From Marinobacter nitratireducens (GTDB lineage: Bacteria > Pseudomonadota > Gammaproteobacteria > Pseudomonadales > Oleiphilaceae), in the NCBI RefSeq assembly GCF_000708045.1, contig NZ_ANIE01000009.1, positions 62,001 through 126,000 of the forward strand: DNA of 64,000 bases. Reading direction: 5' to 3'. A model generated the notes under the pieces. The model worked only from the letters and a program-made list of their open reading frames with translations, made no database searches and was not told the DNA's origin. The translations under genes were made by a program, and so were the position numbers. Every line of letters starts with the position of its first letter. Positions within the stretch are counted from its first letter, which is position 1. This document shows, piece by piece, positions 24,293 to 32,499 of the stretch.

Positions 24293-25399
24293 ATGGCAAG
24301 TCCCGGAGAGGATAAAGAGCGGCAAATGCTGGGACTGTTTCTGGTACCCGGTGTTTACATGCGGGTCATGGCAGAAACGGTCAGGCAACTGGGCCATAAC
24401 GATCGCCCCCTTTACGAGGGGCTCAGTTTTACCGCTGAGGATCTCAAGGAGAACGACAGTCGAGTGTTTGTCACCGACGCCATTCTCATGACCCAGCGCG
24501 CTCTGGACCTGGCCGGAAAGGATGGCCTGAGCTTCCTGCTTGCCCGCGAGTTGCGGCTTACGATCCATGGCACCCTCGGCTTTGCTGCACTCACCAGCCC
24601 GACCTTTGCCGATGCACTGGACTCGGTGCGCCGTTACCTGCTGCTGAGAGCCCCGTTCCTGAGCATGAGCCAGTCGGAAACCGATGGTGAAGTGCTGGTG
24701 AAACTGTGCTCCGATTTTGATGTTCCGGGACTCTACCCTTTCCTGGCCGAAACGGTCAGTGCCACCCTGATCCTGCTGACCGATCAGTTGCTGGATCGTG
24801 AGGATGCCGCCCGGCACGGTTTTGAGCTGGTGGATGGCAAGCTCCCTGGAGTGGTCGTCAAGCTGAGTAAGCCCGAGCCGGCGTACTATCGCGACTTTGC
24901 CAGTCAGCTCCCGGTAAGGTTCGAGTACGATCAGGCCGACGAGATGATGGTATTCCCGAAGGCGCTGCTGGATGTGCGCATGCGCCTGGCGGATGCTGAA
25001 GCGTCGAGAATGGCCCGGGATCAATGCGAATTCGAGCTCCAGAAGGCGCTTAAGGAGCAGGGCGACATCGCCCTCGCGGTGCGCAACATGCTGCGTACGA
25101 TGCCGGCCCCGTTACCCTCTCTTGAGGCCATGGCAGAGCGCTTCTGCGTGTCTTCCCGAACTCTGAAGCGCCGGCTGGCGGAAAAAGACACCAGCTACCG
25201 GGAAATCCTGGAATCCGTGTTGAAAGACCGGGCCATCCAGTTGCTCCGTTACACCAATCAGTCGGTGAGCGAGATTGCCTACGAGCTGGGGTATGCGGAC
25301 CTGTCGAACTTTAGCCGGGCATTCCGGAAGTGGACCGGGAAGTCGGCGTCCGAGTTTCGCGAGGGTGGGCCGGATCCGGCGCCTGAGGTTGGGCCCTGA
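24293..25399 (+). CDS. AraC-family transcriptional regulator (OruR/ArgR-like N-terminal domain)
   Basis: A 368-residue regulator. The N-terminal 200 residues match the arabinose-binding-like domain of the OruR/GbdR-type AraC group (LGHNDRPLYEGLSF, LGFAALTSPTFADALDSVRRYLLLR in outline), and the C-terminal 100 residues form two helix-turn-helix motifs, including FCVSSRTLKRRLAEKDTSYREIL and SVSEIAYELGYADLSNFSRAFRKW. It should respond to a small hydrophobic or amino acid ligand and activate transcription. AAGGA precedes ATG 24293. The divergent PF10118 gene is the likely target. Confidence 0.88.
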   Translation: MASPGEDKERQMLGLFLVPGVYMRVMAETVRQLGHNDRPLYEGLSFTAEDLKENDSRVFVTDAILMTQRALDLAGKDGLSFLLARELRLTIHGTLGFAALTSPTFADALDSVRRYLLLRAPFLSMSQSETDGEVLVKLCSDFDVPGLYPFLAETVSATLILLTDQLLDREDAARHGFELVDGKLPGVVVKLSKPEPAYYRDFASQLPVRFEYDQADEMMVFPKALLDVRMRLADAEASRMARDQCEFELQKALKEQGDIALAVRNMLRTMPAPLPSLEAMAERFCVSSRTLKRRLAEKDTSYREILESVLKDRAIQLLRYTNQSVSEIAYELGYADLSNFSRAFRKWTGKSASEFREGGPDPAPEVGP

Positions 25400-25425
25400 G
25401 TTGATTGGGAGTTGCCGGGTTGATT

Positions 25426-25515
25426 GGAGTGGGGGCACGATGCTTTTCTTCTGGGAAAAAGAACTCGCTGCGCTCAGACACCTTTGTTCCCGGCAGAAAA
25501 GCATCCCCCCACTCC
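25426..25515. repeat. Intergenic inverted-repeat element, copy 2
   Basis: The invariant core AACTCGCTGCGCTCAGACA lies at 25462-25480. The outer arms GGAGTGGGGG (25426-25435) and CCCCCACTCC (25506-25515) pair, as do GATGCTTTTCT (25439-25449) and AGAAAAGCATC (25495-25505), with a 3-base bulge. The arm sequences differ from copies 1 and 3. It lies between the AraC and TM2 genes. Confidence 0.8.
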
Positions 25516-25560
25516 GTGCCCTCCGGCCAGCCCCCAAACCAATTGAGGATCAAACAAACC

Positions 25561-25968
25561 ATGACAACCAAACCAGACACCCACAGTAAAGTCTTCGGCT
25601 ACCTGCTCTGGATCTTCGGATTCCTCGGGTCGCACCGTTTCTATTACGGCAAACCCGTCACCGGCACCATCTGGTTCTTTACGCTGGGCTTGTTCTTTAT
25701 TGGCTGGATTATCGACCTGTTCCTGATTCCATCCATGGACCGGGAAGCGGATCTGCGGTTTCGGGAAGGGGAAGTCAGCTACAACATCGGCTGGTTATTG
25801 CTGACCTTCCTCGGGGTGTTCGGTATCCACCGGATGTACATGGGTAAGTGGATCACCGGCATTATCTACCTGTTTACCGGCGGCTTTTTCCTGCTCGGTA
25901 TTCTTTATGATTTCTGGACGCTGAACGACCAGATCTCCATTCGTAACGAGGAGCGCCGTTTCGGTTGA
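25561..25968 (+). CDS. TM2-domain membrane protein (duplicated)
   Basis: A 135-residue protein made of two TM2-type units, each with two hydrophobic helices: LLWIFGFLGSHRFYYGKPVTG ... FFTLGLFFIGWIIDLFLIPS and LLLTFLGVFGIHRMYMGKWITG ... GFFLLGILYDFWTL (each given in part). The G-x-H-R/Y-FY-x-G motif between helices repeats in both halves. TM2 proteins are small membrane proteins of unclear function. The start at 25561 follows GAGGATC and the start of homology; the upstream open frame runs through the inverted-repeat element and is not believed. It abuts the convergent wax ester synthase gene with no gap. Confidence 0.8.
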   Translation: MTTKPDTHSKVFGYLLWIFGFLGSHRFYYGKPVTGTIWFFTLGLFFIGWIIDLFLIPSMDREADLRFREGEVSYNIGWLLLTFLGVFGIHRMYMGKWITGIIYLFTGGFFLLGILYDFWTLNDQISIRNEERRFG

Positions 25969-27336
25969 TTACAGCCCCGCGGCAGCTTCGAGGTCGGCTA
26001 GTCCCTCCTCCAACCCGTCCAGCATGCGTTGCAGGCTGGGCAGGGTTCGGCGGCAGCCTATGAGGCCGAACTCGACCTGGTCTTTATAGCTGGTCAGGGT
26101 CATGTTCAGAGCCAGTCTGTCCATGGCGATGGAGACCGGGTACATGCCCTCAAGCTTGGCGCCGTTCCAATAGCACGTTTCTTTCGGGCCTGGTACGTTC
26201 GAAATCACCACATTGAAGGTCTGCCAGTTCGGCGCCATGCCGGTGAGCAGGTGAAAGGCGGCGGGTGCCAGTGTCAGCGCGGTGTAATTGATGATTTCTT
26301 CCGGTGACATGTGCCGGTAGCGGTCCTTGGCTTCTTCCATACCCTGATGAATCTTCACCAGCCGTTCGCCGGCGTTAGGCTCATCAGTGTGCAGATTGGC
26401 CAGGATCACGCCCACCTGGTTGCCGCCGTCGCTGTCGTCCCGTCGCAGAGAGACCGGCACCATGGCTACCAGTGGTTTCTCTGGTAGCGCATCCTGGTTC
26501 ATCAGGTAGGTTCGCAAGGCCGAAGCGCACATGGCGGTCACCACGTCGTTCACCGTTGTGCCATAGGCTTCGCAGACTTTGCGGATGCGTTTCAGGCAAT
26601 AGGACTGGGCGGCAAAACGCCGGGAGCCCGTAATCTTCTGGTTCAGTACACTTCTTGGAGCGTGAAAGATCGAGTCATAGGCTGGATCCTTTCGGGCCTG
26701 GTTAACAGTCTTCAGCAGTTCTTTCGCCACGGTCGGAATGGTGCCCAGCTGTTTTCCGGATGTGCCCAGCAGATGGCTGACACTGCGCCACAGCGATGGT
26801 CCGCCGTCGTCCCTGGAAGCGCGTTCCCGCGGTGGCATCGCCCAGATCGGAGGCATGCCGTTCTCGGCCGGGTCCTGGCTCAGCATGCGGGTCACCATGC
26901 GCATAGCGGATACCCCATCCACCAGCGAATGATGCACCTTTGTGTACAGGGCGAATTGCCGGTCCTGCAGGCCCTCGATCAGGTGCACTTCCCACATCGG
27001 GCGTTCCCGGTCCATCAGGTGGGAGTGCTCCGCCGAGACAAACGCCAGAAGTTCCCGGACCCGGCCCGGGGTAGGCAGAGCTTCGAATCGGAAATGATGC
27101 TCCAGGTCGAGGTGTTCATCGGTCACCCAGTGCGGTTGCCCAAGTTTGTAGGTCAGTCGCTGATTGAACGGTGGCGTGACGCGTAAATATTCCCTCAGCT
27201 GACTGGCCAGCTGGGCAACGTAATCATCGGGGGCGTTGTCCGGGAATGAAAACAGCTGAAGGCCGCCAACGTGCATGGGTTGCTGGCGCTTTTCCAGCCA
27301 GAGAAAAAGCTGATCGCTTGGGCTTAGAGGTCTCAC
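25969..27336 (-). CDS. Wax ester synthase/diacylglycerol acyltransferase (WS/DGAT)
   Basis: A 455-residue bifunctional acyltransferase that joins acyl-CoA to fatty alcohols (wax esters) or diacylglycerol (triacylglycerol) at the cytoplasmic face of the membrane. The active-site motif HHxxxDG is present as HHSLVDG (His135, His136, Asp140, Gly141), together with PLSPSDQLFLWLE at the N-terminus, RPMWEVHLIEG and TTVNDVVTAMCASALR. The start is taken as GTG 27336 because homology begins there and AAGG lies about 10 bases upstream; an in-frame start further upstream extends without support. It follows the MFS-acyltransferase gene by 108 bases on the same strand. Confidence 0.92.
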   Translation of the reverse strand: MRPLSPSDQLFLWLEKRQQPMHVGGLQLFSFPDNAPDDYVAQLASQLREYLRVTPPFNQRLTYKLGQPHWVTDEHLDLEHHFRFEALPTPGRVRELLAFVSAEHSHLMDRERPMWEVHLIEGLQDRQFALYTKVHHSLVDGVSAMRMVTRMLSQDPAENGMPPIWAMPPRERASRDDGGPSLWRSVSHLLGTSGKQLGTIPTVAKELLKTVNQARKDPAYDSIFHAPRSVLNQKITGSRRFAAQSYCLKRIRKVCEAYGTTVNDVVTAMCASALRTYLMNQDALPEKPLVAMVPVSLRRDDSDGGNQVGVILANLHTDEPNAGERLVKIHQGMEEAKDRYRHMSPEEIINYTALTLAPAAFHLLTGMAPNWQTFNVVISNVPGPKETCYWNGAKLEGMYPVSIAMDRLALNMTLTSYKDQVEFGLIGCRRTLPSLQRMLDGLEEGLADLEAAAGL

Positions 27337-27444
27337 AGCACGTACCTTGTTATTGGTTTTGGTCCCGAGTCTACAACAGGTTTTCTCAGACGTGATTGAC
27401 CCAAAGCACAAGAGCCGCGGTGAGTACGGTGACCCTGCCGCGAT

Positions 27445-29322
27445 TCAGGTTTGGGTACCGCGAAGCGTTTTGACCCGCGCTTCAAGTGCCTGCGCATTTG
27501 CCTGTTCAGCAGGCATCGGGCGATCGGCTAACAGATGGATTCGAGACCAGAAACGACGCGGCCAATGACTGAAGGCCGGGCCACCACAGTGACTGAAAAA
27601 GCTGCCCCATAATCCGCGCAAGGCCATGGGAACCACCGGCACGGCGCGGCGCTCTAGAATCCTGTCGATGCCGGGGCGAAAGGTGTCTACTTCTCCGTCT
27701 TTGGTCAGCCTGCCTTCAGGGAAAATACAGACGACATGGCCGGCGGCGAGTTCCTCATCGATGCGATCAAAGGCGGCATCATAGATCTCCGGGACCTTGG
27801 CTTTGGGGCCGATGGGAATGGTTTTGGCAAGGCGGAAGAAACTACCCATGACCGGCGTTTTGAAGATGTTGTGGTCCATCACGAAGCGCACCGGGCGACG
27901 AACGGCGCCGGCAATCACCAGGGCATCCATGTAGGACACATGATTGCACACCAGAAGGACTGGCCCCTCTTCGGGAATCCGATCCAGGTCGTGATGAGTC
28001 ACCCGGTAGATCGTGTGAGACAACACCCAGATCACAAAGCGCAGAGCGAAGTCCGGAACCTGCTGGTATACATACCCGGCAACCACCAGGTTCATGATCG
28101 ACAGCACCAGGAAAAACTCGGGAATATCGAGCCCGAACAGGCCCAACATCAACATGCCCAGCAGGGCGCTGACCACCATGAACAGGGCATTGAAAATGTT
28201 CAGGGCGGCAATCACCCGGGCCCGGGTATCCGCTGGCGTTTGCTGTTGCACATAGGCATAGAGCGGCACGATAAACAGTCCGCCGAAAATGCCAACAGCC
28301 AGCAGGTCAATAGCCACCTGACGGTAGTGCGGATCGGTGATAATCATCCACCAGTCCGACGGAATCGGCTGATCGGGAATGTTCAGGTACAGGTCAATGC
28401 CGAAGAAACTCAGGCCGATGGAACCGATGGGTACGATACCCAGTTCGATCTTGTGACCGGATAGTCTCTCACAGGCCACGGAACCTGCGGCAATGCCGAT
28501 GGTAAATATGGCGAGCAGGATGGTGACAACGGTCTCATCACCCAGCAGGTTGGTCTTGGCAAAGTTTGGAAACTGGGTCAGGTAGGCTGCGCCGAGAAAC
28601 CAGAACCAGGAGATTGCCATGATGCTCAGGAAAACCGCATGGTTGTCCCGGGCAATGGCCATCAGTTTCCAGGTTTCCTTCAAGGGCCGGAAGCGGATAC
28701 GGAGATCCGGGGCTGCGGGTTCGGCTTTCGGGATTTTCAGGGCTGCTGCCAACCCGATTATCGCCAGCACCGCCACGGCTATGGCGACCACGGGTCCCGG
28801 CGCGGACGCTTTCATCATCACACCGGCCACCAGCGTACCCAGAAGAATGGCCACGAACGTGCCCATCTCCACCAGGGCGTTACCTCCCACCAGCTCGGAT
28901 TCTTTCAGTGCCTGAGGCAGGATTGCGTACTTCACCGGCCCGAAGAACGCCGATTGCACCCCGGTGAGAAACAGCAGAAGCAGCAACAGCTCATGCCAGC
29001 CATACCAGAGACCAACTGCCGCGGTGCCCATGATCACAACCTCGGCAAACTTGATCCATCGGATCACTCCGGCCTTTTCATAGCGGTCGGCCACCTGACC
29101 GGCAATGGCAGAGAACAGGAAGAAGGGAAGAATAAACAGCATGGCTGCCAGGTTCACCACCACATCCGCCGACAGCCCAAACAGGCCGCCAGCGTTATAG
29201 GTCACCAGCAACAGCAGTGCATTCTTGAACAGGTTGTCGTTAAAGGCCCCGGCAAACTGGGTCGTGAAAAACGGAAGGAACCGTCGCTCGGACAGCAAAC
29301 GAAACTGACTGTGATCTTCCAT
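27445..29322 (-). CDS. MFS transporter fused to a PlsC-type acyltransferase
   Basis: A 625-residue fusion. Residues 1-410 are a 12-helix major facilitator related to the lysophospholipid flippase LplT (FLPFFTTQFAGAFNDNLFKNAL near the start, given in part). Residues 430-600 are a 1-acylglycerol-phosphate acyltransferase domain with NHVSYMDAL (the NHxxxxD catalytic motif) and CIFPEGRLTKDGEV. Related proteins add an AMP-binding acyl-ACP synthetase (LplT-Aas); that third domain is absent here. A likely role is import and re-acylation of lysophospholipid. ATG 29322 starts the family homology. It precedes the wax ester synthase gene, hinting at linked lipid metabolism. Confidence 0.85.
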   Translation of the reverse strand: MEDHSQFRLLSERRFLPFFTTQFAGAFNDNLFKNALLLLVTYNAGGLFGLSADVVVNLAAMLFILPFFLFSAIAGQVADRYEKAGVIRWIKFAEVVIMGTAAVGLWYGWHELLLLLLFLTGVQSAFFGPVKYAILPQALKESELVGGNALVEMGTFVAILLGTLVAGVMMKASAPGPVVAIAVAVLAIIGLAAALKIPKAEPAAPDLRIRFRPLKETWKLMAIARDNHAVFLSIMAISWFWFLGAAYLTQFPNFAKTNLLGDETVVTILLAIFTIGIAAGSVACERLSGHKIELGIVPIGSIGLSFFGIDLYLNIPDQPIPSDWWMIITDPHYRQVAIDLLAVGIFGGLFIVPLYAYVQQQTPADTRARVIAALNIFNALFMVVSALLGMLMLGLFGLDIPEFFLVLSIMNLVVAGYVYQQVPDFALRFVIWVLSHTIYRVTHHDLDRIPEEGPVLLVCNHVSYMDALVIAGAVRRPVRFVMDHNIFKTPVMGSFFRLAKTIPIGPKAKVPEIYDAAFDRIDEELAAGHVVCIFPEGRLTKDGEVDTFRPGIDRILERRAVPVVPMALRGLWGSFFSHCGGPAFSHWPRRFWSRIHLLADRPMPAEQANAQALEARVKTLRGTQT

Positions 29323-29431
29323 ACGCCTGAGGCACTCCAAATCCCTGAAGAGTTCGCCGCAGACTACCCGCGCCTGCCGGGGTGGTCAATAGAGCCCAGG
29401 AGCGTTCAAGCTCCTGAAACCCCGAAAAAAC

Positions 29432-29797
29432 TCAGGCAGCAACCTCGGCTTGAGCCACCGGCACCTGCAGACGAATCTGATCACCATCGAGCAGCACGGG
29501 ATAGACCGTTACCTTCACAGACTCATCCTCCAGGCATTGCCCTGAACGGAGACTGAAGTGCTGCTTGTACAACGGCGAAGCCACCACCGGCTCGCCTTTC
29601 AGGTCCCCGGTAATCCCCCGTGCCAGCACATTCGAACCGCTGAACGGATCGGTATGACTGATCGCAAACAGCGCCGGCAGCCGATCCGGCACATAAAACA
29701 CCGCCACCGGTCCGTCTTCCGTCCAGACCGCCACACCAGAATCCGGCACCAGATCACTGACCGAACAAACCACATCCCAACGAGTACGTGCTTTCAT
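29432..29797 (-). CDS. nirD: Assimilatory nitrite reductase small subunit
   Basis: A 121-residue Rieske-fold protein of the NirD type. It keeps the Rieske beta-sandwich pattern (GVAVWTEDGPVAVFYVPD, ALFAISHTDPFSGSNVLARG in part, PVVASPLYKQHFSLRSGQC) but, as in other NirD proteins, lacks the Cys-His pairs that bind a [2Fe-2S] cluster. It partners NirB for NADH-dependent reduction of nitrite to ammonium. GAGAGGAC precedes ATG 29797. The gap to nirB is 166 bases and contains a large inverted-repeat element. Confidence 0.92.
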   Translation of the reverse strand: MKARTRWDVVCSVSDLVPDSGVAVWTEDGPVAVFYVPDRLPALFAISHTDPFSGSNVLARGITGDLKGEPVVASPLYKQHFSLRSGQCLEDESVKVTVYPVLLDGDQIRLQVPVAQAEVAA

Positions 29798-29857
29798 AGT
29801 CCTCTCCAATTCTCCAAAAATTCAGTTGTTAGTCGTCCCACGGAGTTCGCTAAGCGT

Positions 29858-29940
29858 GGGGTATGGGGTGTCTTTGCGCAGGGAAAAAATGTCTGAGCGC
29901 AGCGAGTTGTTTTTCCCGAAGGAAAGGCACCCCATACCCC
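29858..29940. repeat. Intergenic inverted-repeat element, copy 3, between nirB and nirD
   Basis: The core is present on the minus strand (29890-29908 is the reverse complement of AACTCGCTGCGCTCAGACA). Outer arms GGGGTATGGGGTG (29858-29870) and CACCCCATACCCC (29928-29940) pair perfectly, and GGGAAAAA (29881-29888) pairs with TTTTTCCC (29910-29917). It lies inside the nirB-nirD transcript and could uncouple expression of the two subunits. Confidence 0.8.
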
Positions 29941-29963
29941 GCGCCCACTCCCAAAGTAAAAAC

Positions 29964-32471
29964 TCAGGCCGACTCAAGCACCGGCCGCCGCTGATCTCGC
30001 TCGGTGGTCCACTCCTGCACCGGATCCTTCTTCTCCGGCGCATTCACAAACTCCCGGAACCGCTTGCGCTTCTCCGGATCCTCCACCGCCGTCTTCCACT
30101 CACACTGGTAAGTGCCGACGATTTCTTCCATGTGCTGTTCCAGCTCCTCGCCAATACCGAGGCTGTCTTCCAGCACCACCTGTTTCAGATAGTCCAGACC
30201 CCCTTCCAGATTTTCCATCCAGACACTGGTGCGCTGCAGCCGGTCGGCCGTGCGCACATAGAACATCAACACCCGATCAATGGTACGAATAAGTTCCTCA
30301 TCGCTGAGATCCGTGGCAAAGAGGTCGGCATGCCGCGGGCGCATACCGCCGTTACCGCAGACATACAGGTTCCAGCCCTTGTCGGTTGCGATCACGCCGA
30401 TATCCTTGCTCTGGGCCTCGGCGCATTCCCGGGTACAACCGGACACGGCCAGCTTGATCTTGTGGGGCGCGCGCAGCCCCTTGTAGCGGTTCTCCAGGTG
30501 GATGGCCATGCCGACACTGTCCTGCACCCCGTAGCGGCACCAGGTGCTGCCGACACAGGACTTCACTGTACGCAGGGATTTGCCATAGGCGTGGCCGGTC
30601 TCGAATCCGGCGGCGATGAGCTTTTCCCAGATCTCCGGCAACTGGCTCAGAGTGGCGCCGAACAGATCCACCCGTTGCCCACCGGTAATCTTGGTATAGA
30701 GGTCATATTCCTTGGCGACCTGACCCAGCACGATCAGCTTGTCCGGGGTGATTTCACCACCGGGCACCCGCGGCACGATGGAATAGGTGCCGTTCTTCTG
30801 CATGTTGGCCATGAAGGTGTCGTTGGTGTCCTGCAGCGGAACATGGTCCGACGCCAGAATGTGATCGTTCCAGCAGGTGGCGAGAATGGAGCCCACCGCC
30901 GGCTTGCAGATGTCGCAGCCATGACCTTTACCGTGCTGGCGGATCAGGGAGCGGAACGAGCGGATGCCGTTGACCTGTACCAGATGGAACAGTTCCTGGC
31001 GGCTGTAGGGAAAGTGCTCGCAGATATCCTTGCTGACTTCCACGCCGCGTTTTTCCAGTTCGCTGTCCACCACGTTCTTGAGCAGAGCGGCACATCCGCC
31101 ACAGCCCGTACTCGCCTTGGTCTCGCCTTTTACGCCACCCAGATCCGTACAGCCGGCGTCGATGGCGCCACAAATATCGCCCTTGGTGACGTTGTGGCAG
31201 GAACAGATGGAGGCGGTTTCCGGAAGCGCATCCGGGCCCAGGGCCGGCGCCCCGCCCTGGCTCTCCGGAAGGATCAGGCTTTCGGCATTTTCCGGAAGAT
31301 CGATGCCGTTCAGCGCGTATTGCAGCAGAGTGTCGTAGTAGCTGTTGTCACCGACGAGAATGGCGCCCAGCAGTTTCTTGCCGTCGCTGCTGACCACCAT
31401 GCGGCGATAGTGACCGGCCTGTTCGTCGTTGTAACGGATATTGCGGGCGCCTGGGGTTTGACCGTGGGCATCACCGATGGACCCCACATCGACGCCCAAC
31501 AGCTTCAGCTTGGTACTCATGTCGGCGCCGGTGAAGGCGGCGTCCTTGTCCTCATTCAACGCGGAAGACAGGGTTCGTGCCATGGTGTAGCCGGGCGCGA
31601 CCAGGCCGAAAATCCGCTGGTTCCAGAGCGCGCATTCGCCGATGGCGTGGATGTGCGGGTCGGAAGTGGCGCACTGATTATCAATGACGATGCCGCCGCG
31701 CTCGCCGATGTCGAGTCCACACTGGCGAGCCAGGGTATCCTGCGGACGGATGCCGGCGGAAAACACGATCAGGTCGGTTTCCAGATGGCTGTCGTCACTG
31801 AAGTTCATCCGCAGTCGGGCTTCCTCGCCCTTGATGATCGCTGTGGTGGCCTTCTCGGTGTGTACCTGAACACCCAGCTCCTCAATCTTATGGCGCAGCA
31901 CGGCGCCGCCATCGTCATCAAGCTGCACCGGCATCAGGCGTGGCGCAAATTCCACCACGTGGGCATCCAGGCCAAGGCTTTTCAGGGCGTTGGCGGCTTC
32001 CAGCCCGAGCAGGCCGCCACCGACGACGACGCCAGTCTTGCCTTCCTGGGCACTGGCCCGAATGGCATCCAGATCCTCCAGAGTGCGGTAGACAAAACAG
32101 GCCGGGTGCTCGCGGCCCTCAATGGGGGGTACGAACGGATAGGAACCCGTGGCCAGCACCAGTTCGTCATAGTGATAGGTGCCTTGCGGCGTGGAGACAA
32201 CTTTGTTCTCCCGGTCGATCTCGGTGACCTGTTCATTGAGTCGCAATTCAATGCCCTGCTCCGCATACCACTCGGCCGTGCCCATGGCGAGATCGGCGTG
32301 GGTGGAGCCAGTGAAGTATTCCGACAGGTGGACCCGGTCATAGGCCAGTTGTTTCTCCTCACCGAACACGGTGATGTCGAAGCGGCCCGCGGCGTCTGAG
32401 GCAGCGAACTGCTCAAGGAAGTGGTGGCCAACCATACCGTTACCGATAACGATCAGGTTTTTCTTGCTCAT
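29964..32471 (-). CDS. nirB: Assimilatory nitrite reductase [NAD(P)H] large subunit
   Basis: An 835-residue enzyme reducing nitrite to ammonium with six electrons. Order: FAD domain (LIVIGNGMVGHHFLEQF, NAD loop VVVGGGLLGLEAANAL), BFD-type [2Fe-2S] domain (CSCHNVTKGDICGAID, TGCGGCAALLK), then the ferredoxin-like and siroheme-[4Fe-4S] domain with CVGSTWCRYG and SGCTRECAEAQSKD, which together give the CX5C...CX3C ligands. Length is typical of NirB/NasB. ATG 32471 has GAGAGGACAAC upstream. It follows the NasC-like gene by 28 bases and shares its sigma-54 promoter and leader. Confidence 0.95.
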   Translation of the reverse strand: MSKKNLIVIGNGMVGHHFLEQFAASDAAGRFDITVFGEEKQLAYDRVHLSEYFTGSTHADLAMGTAEWYAEQGIELRLNEQVTEIDRENKVVSTPQGTYHYDELVLATGSYPFVPPIEGREHPACFVYRTLEDLDAIRASAQEGKTGVVVGGGLLGLEAANALKSLGLDAHVVEFAPRLMPVQLDDDGGAVLRHKIEELGVQVHTEKATTAIIKGEEARLRMNFSDDSHLETDLIVFSAGIRPQDTLARQCGLDIGERGGIVIDNQCATSDPHIHAIGECALWNQRIFGLVAPGYTMARTLSSALNEDKDAAFTGADMSTKLKLLGVDVGSIGDAHGQTPGARNIRYNDEQAGHYRRMVVSSDGKKLLGAILVGDNSYYDTLLQYALNGIDLPENAESLILPESQGGAPALGPDALPETASICSCHNVTKGDICGAIDAGCTDLGGVKGETKASTGCGGCAALLKNVVDSELEKRGVEVSKDICEHFPYSRQELFHLVQVNGIRSFRSLIRQHGKGHGCDICKPAVGSILATCWNDHILASDHVPLQDTNDTFMANMQKNGTYSIVPRVPGGEITPDKLIVLGQVAKEYDLYTKITGGQRVDLFGATLSQLPEIWEKLIAAGFETGHAYGKSLRTVKSCVGSTWCRYGVQDSVGMAIHLENRYKGLRAPHKIKLAVSGCTRECAEAQSKDIGVIATDKGWNLYVCGNGGMRPRHADLFATDLSDEELIRTIDRVLMFYVRTADRLQRTSVWMENLEGGLDYLKQVVLEDSLGIGEELEQHMEEIVGTYQCEWKTAVEDPEKRKRFREFVNAPEKKDPVQEWTTERDQRRPVLESA

Positions 32472-32499
32472 GGTGTTGTCCTCTCTCATCGGCCGCGGG

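Noticed and set aside
29826-32399. 857-codon open frame on the plus strand opposite nirB
   Set aside because: Shadow of nirB; it begins inside the intergenic repeat and shows His/Gly/Val-rich nonsense composition without motifs.
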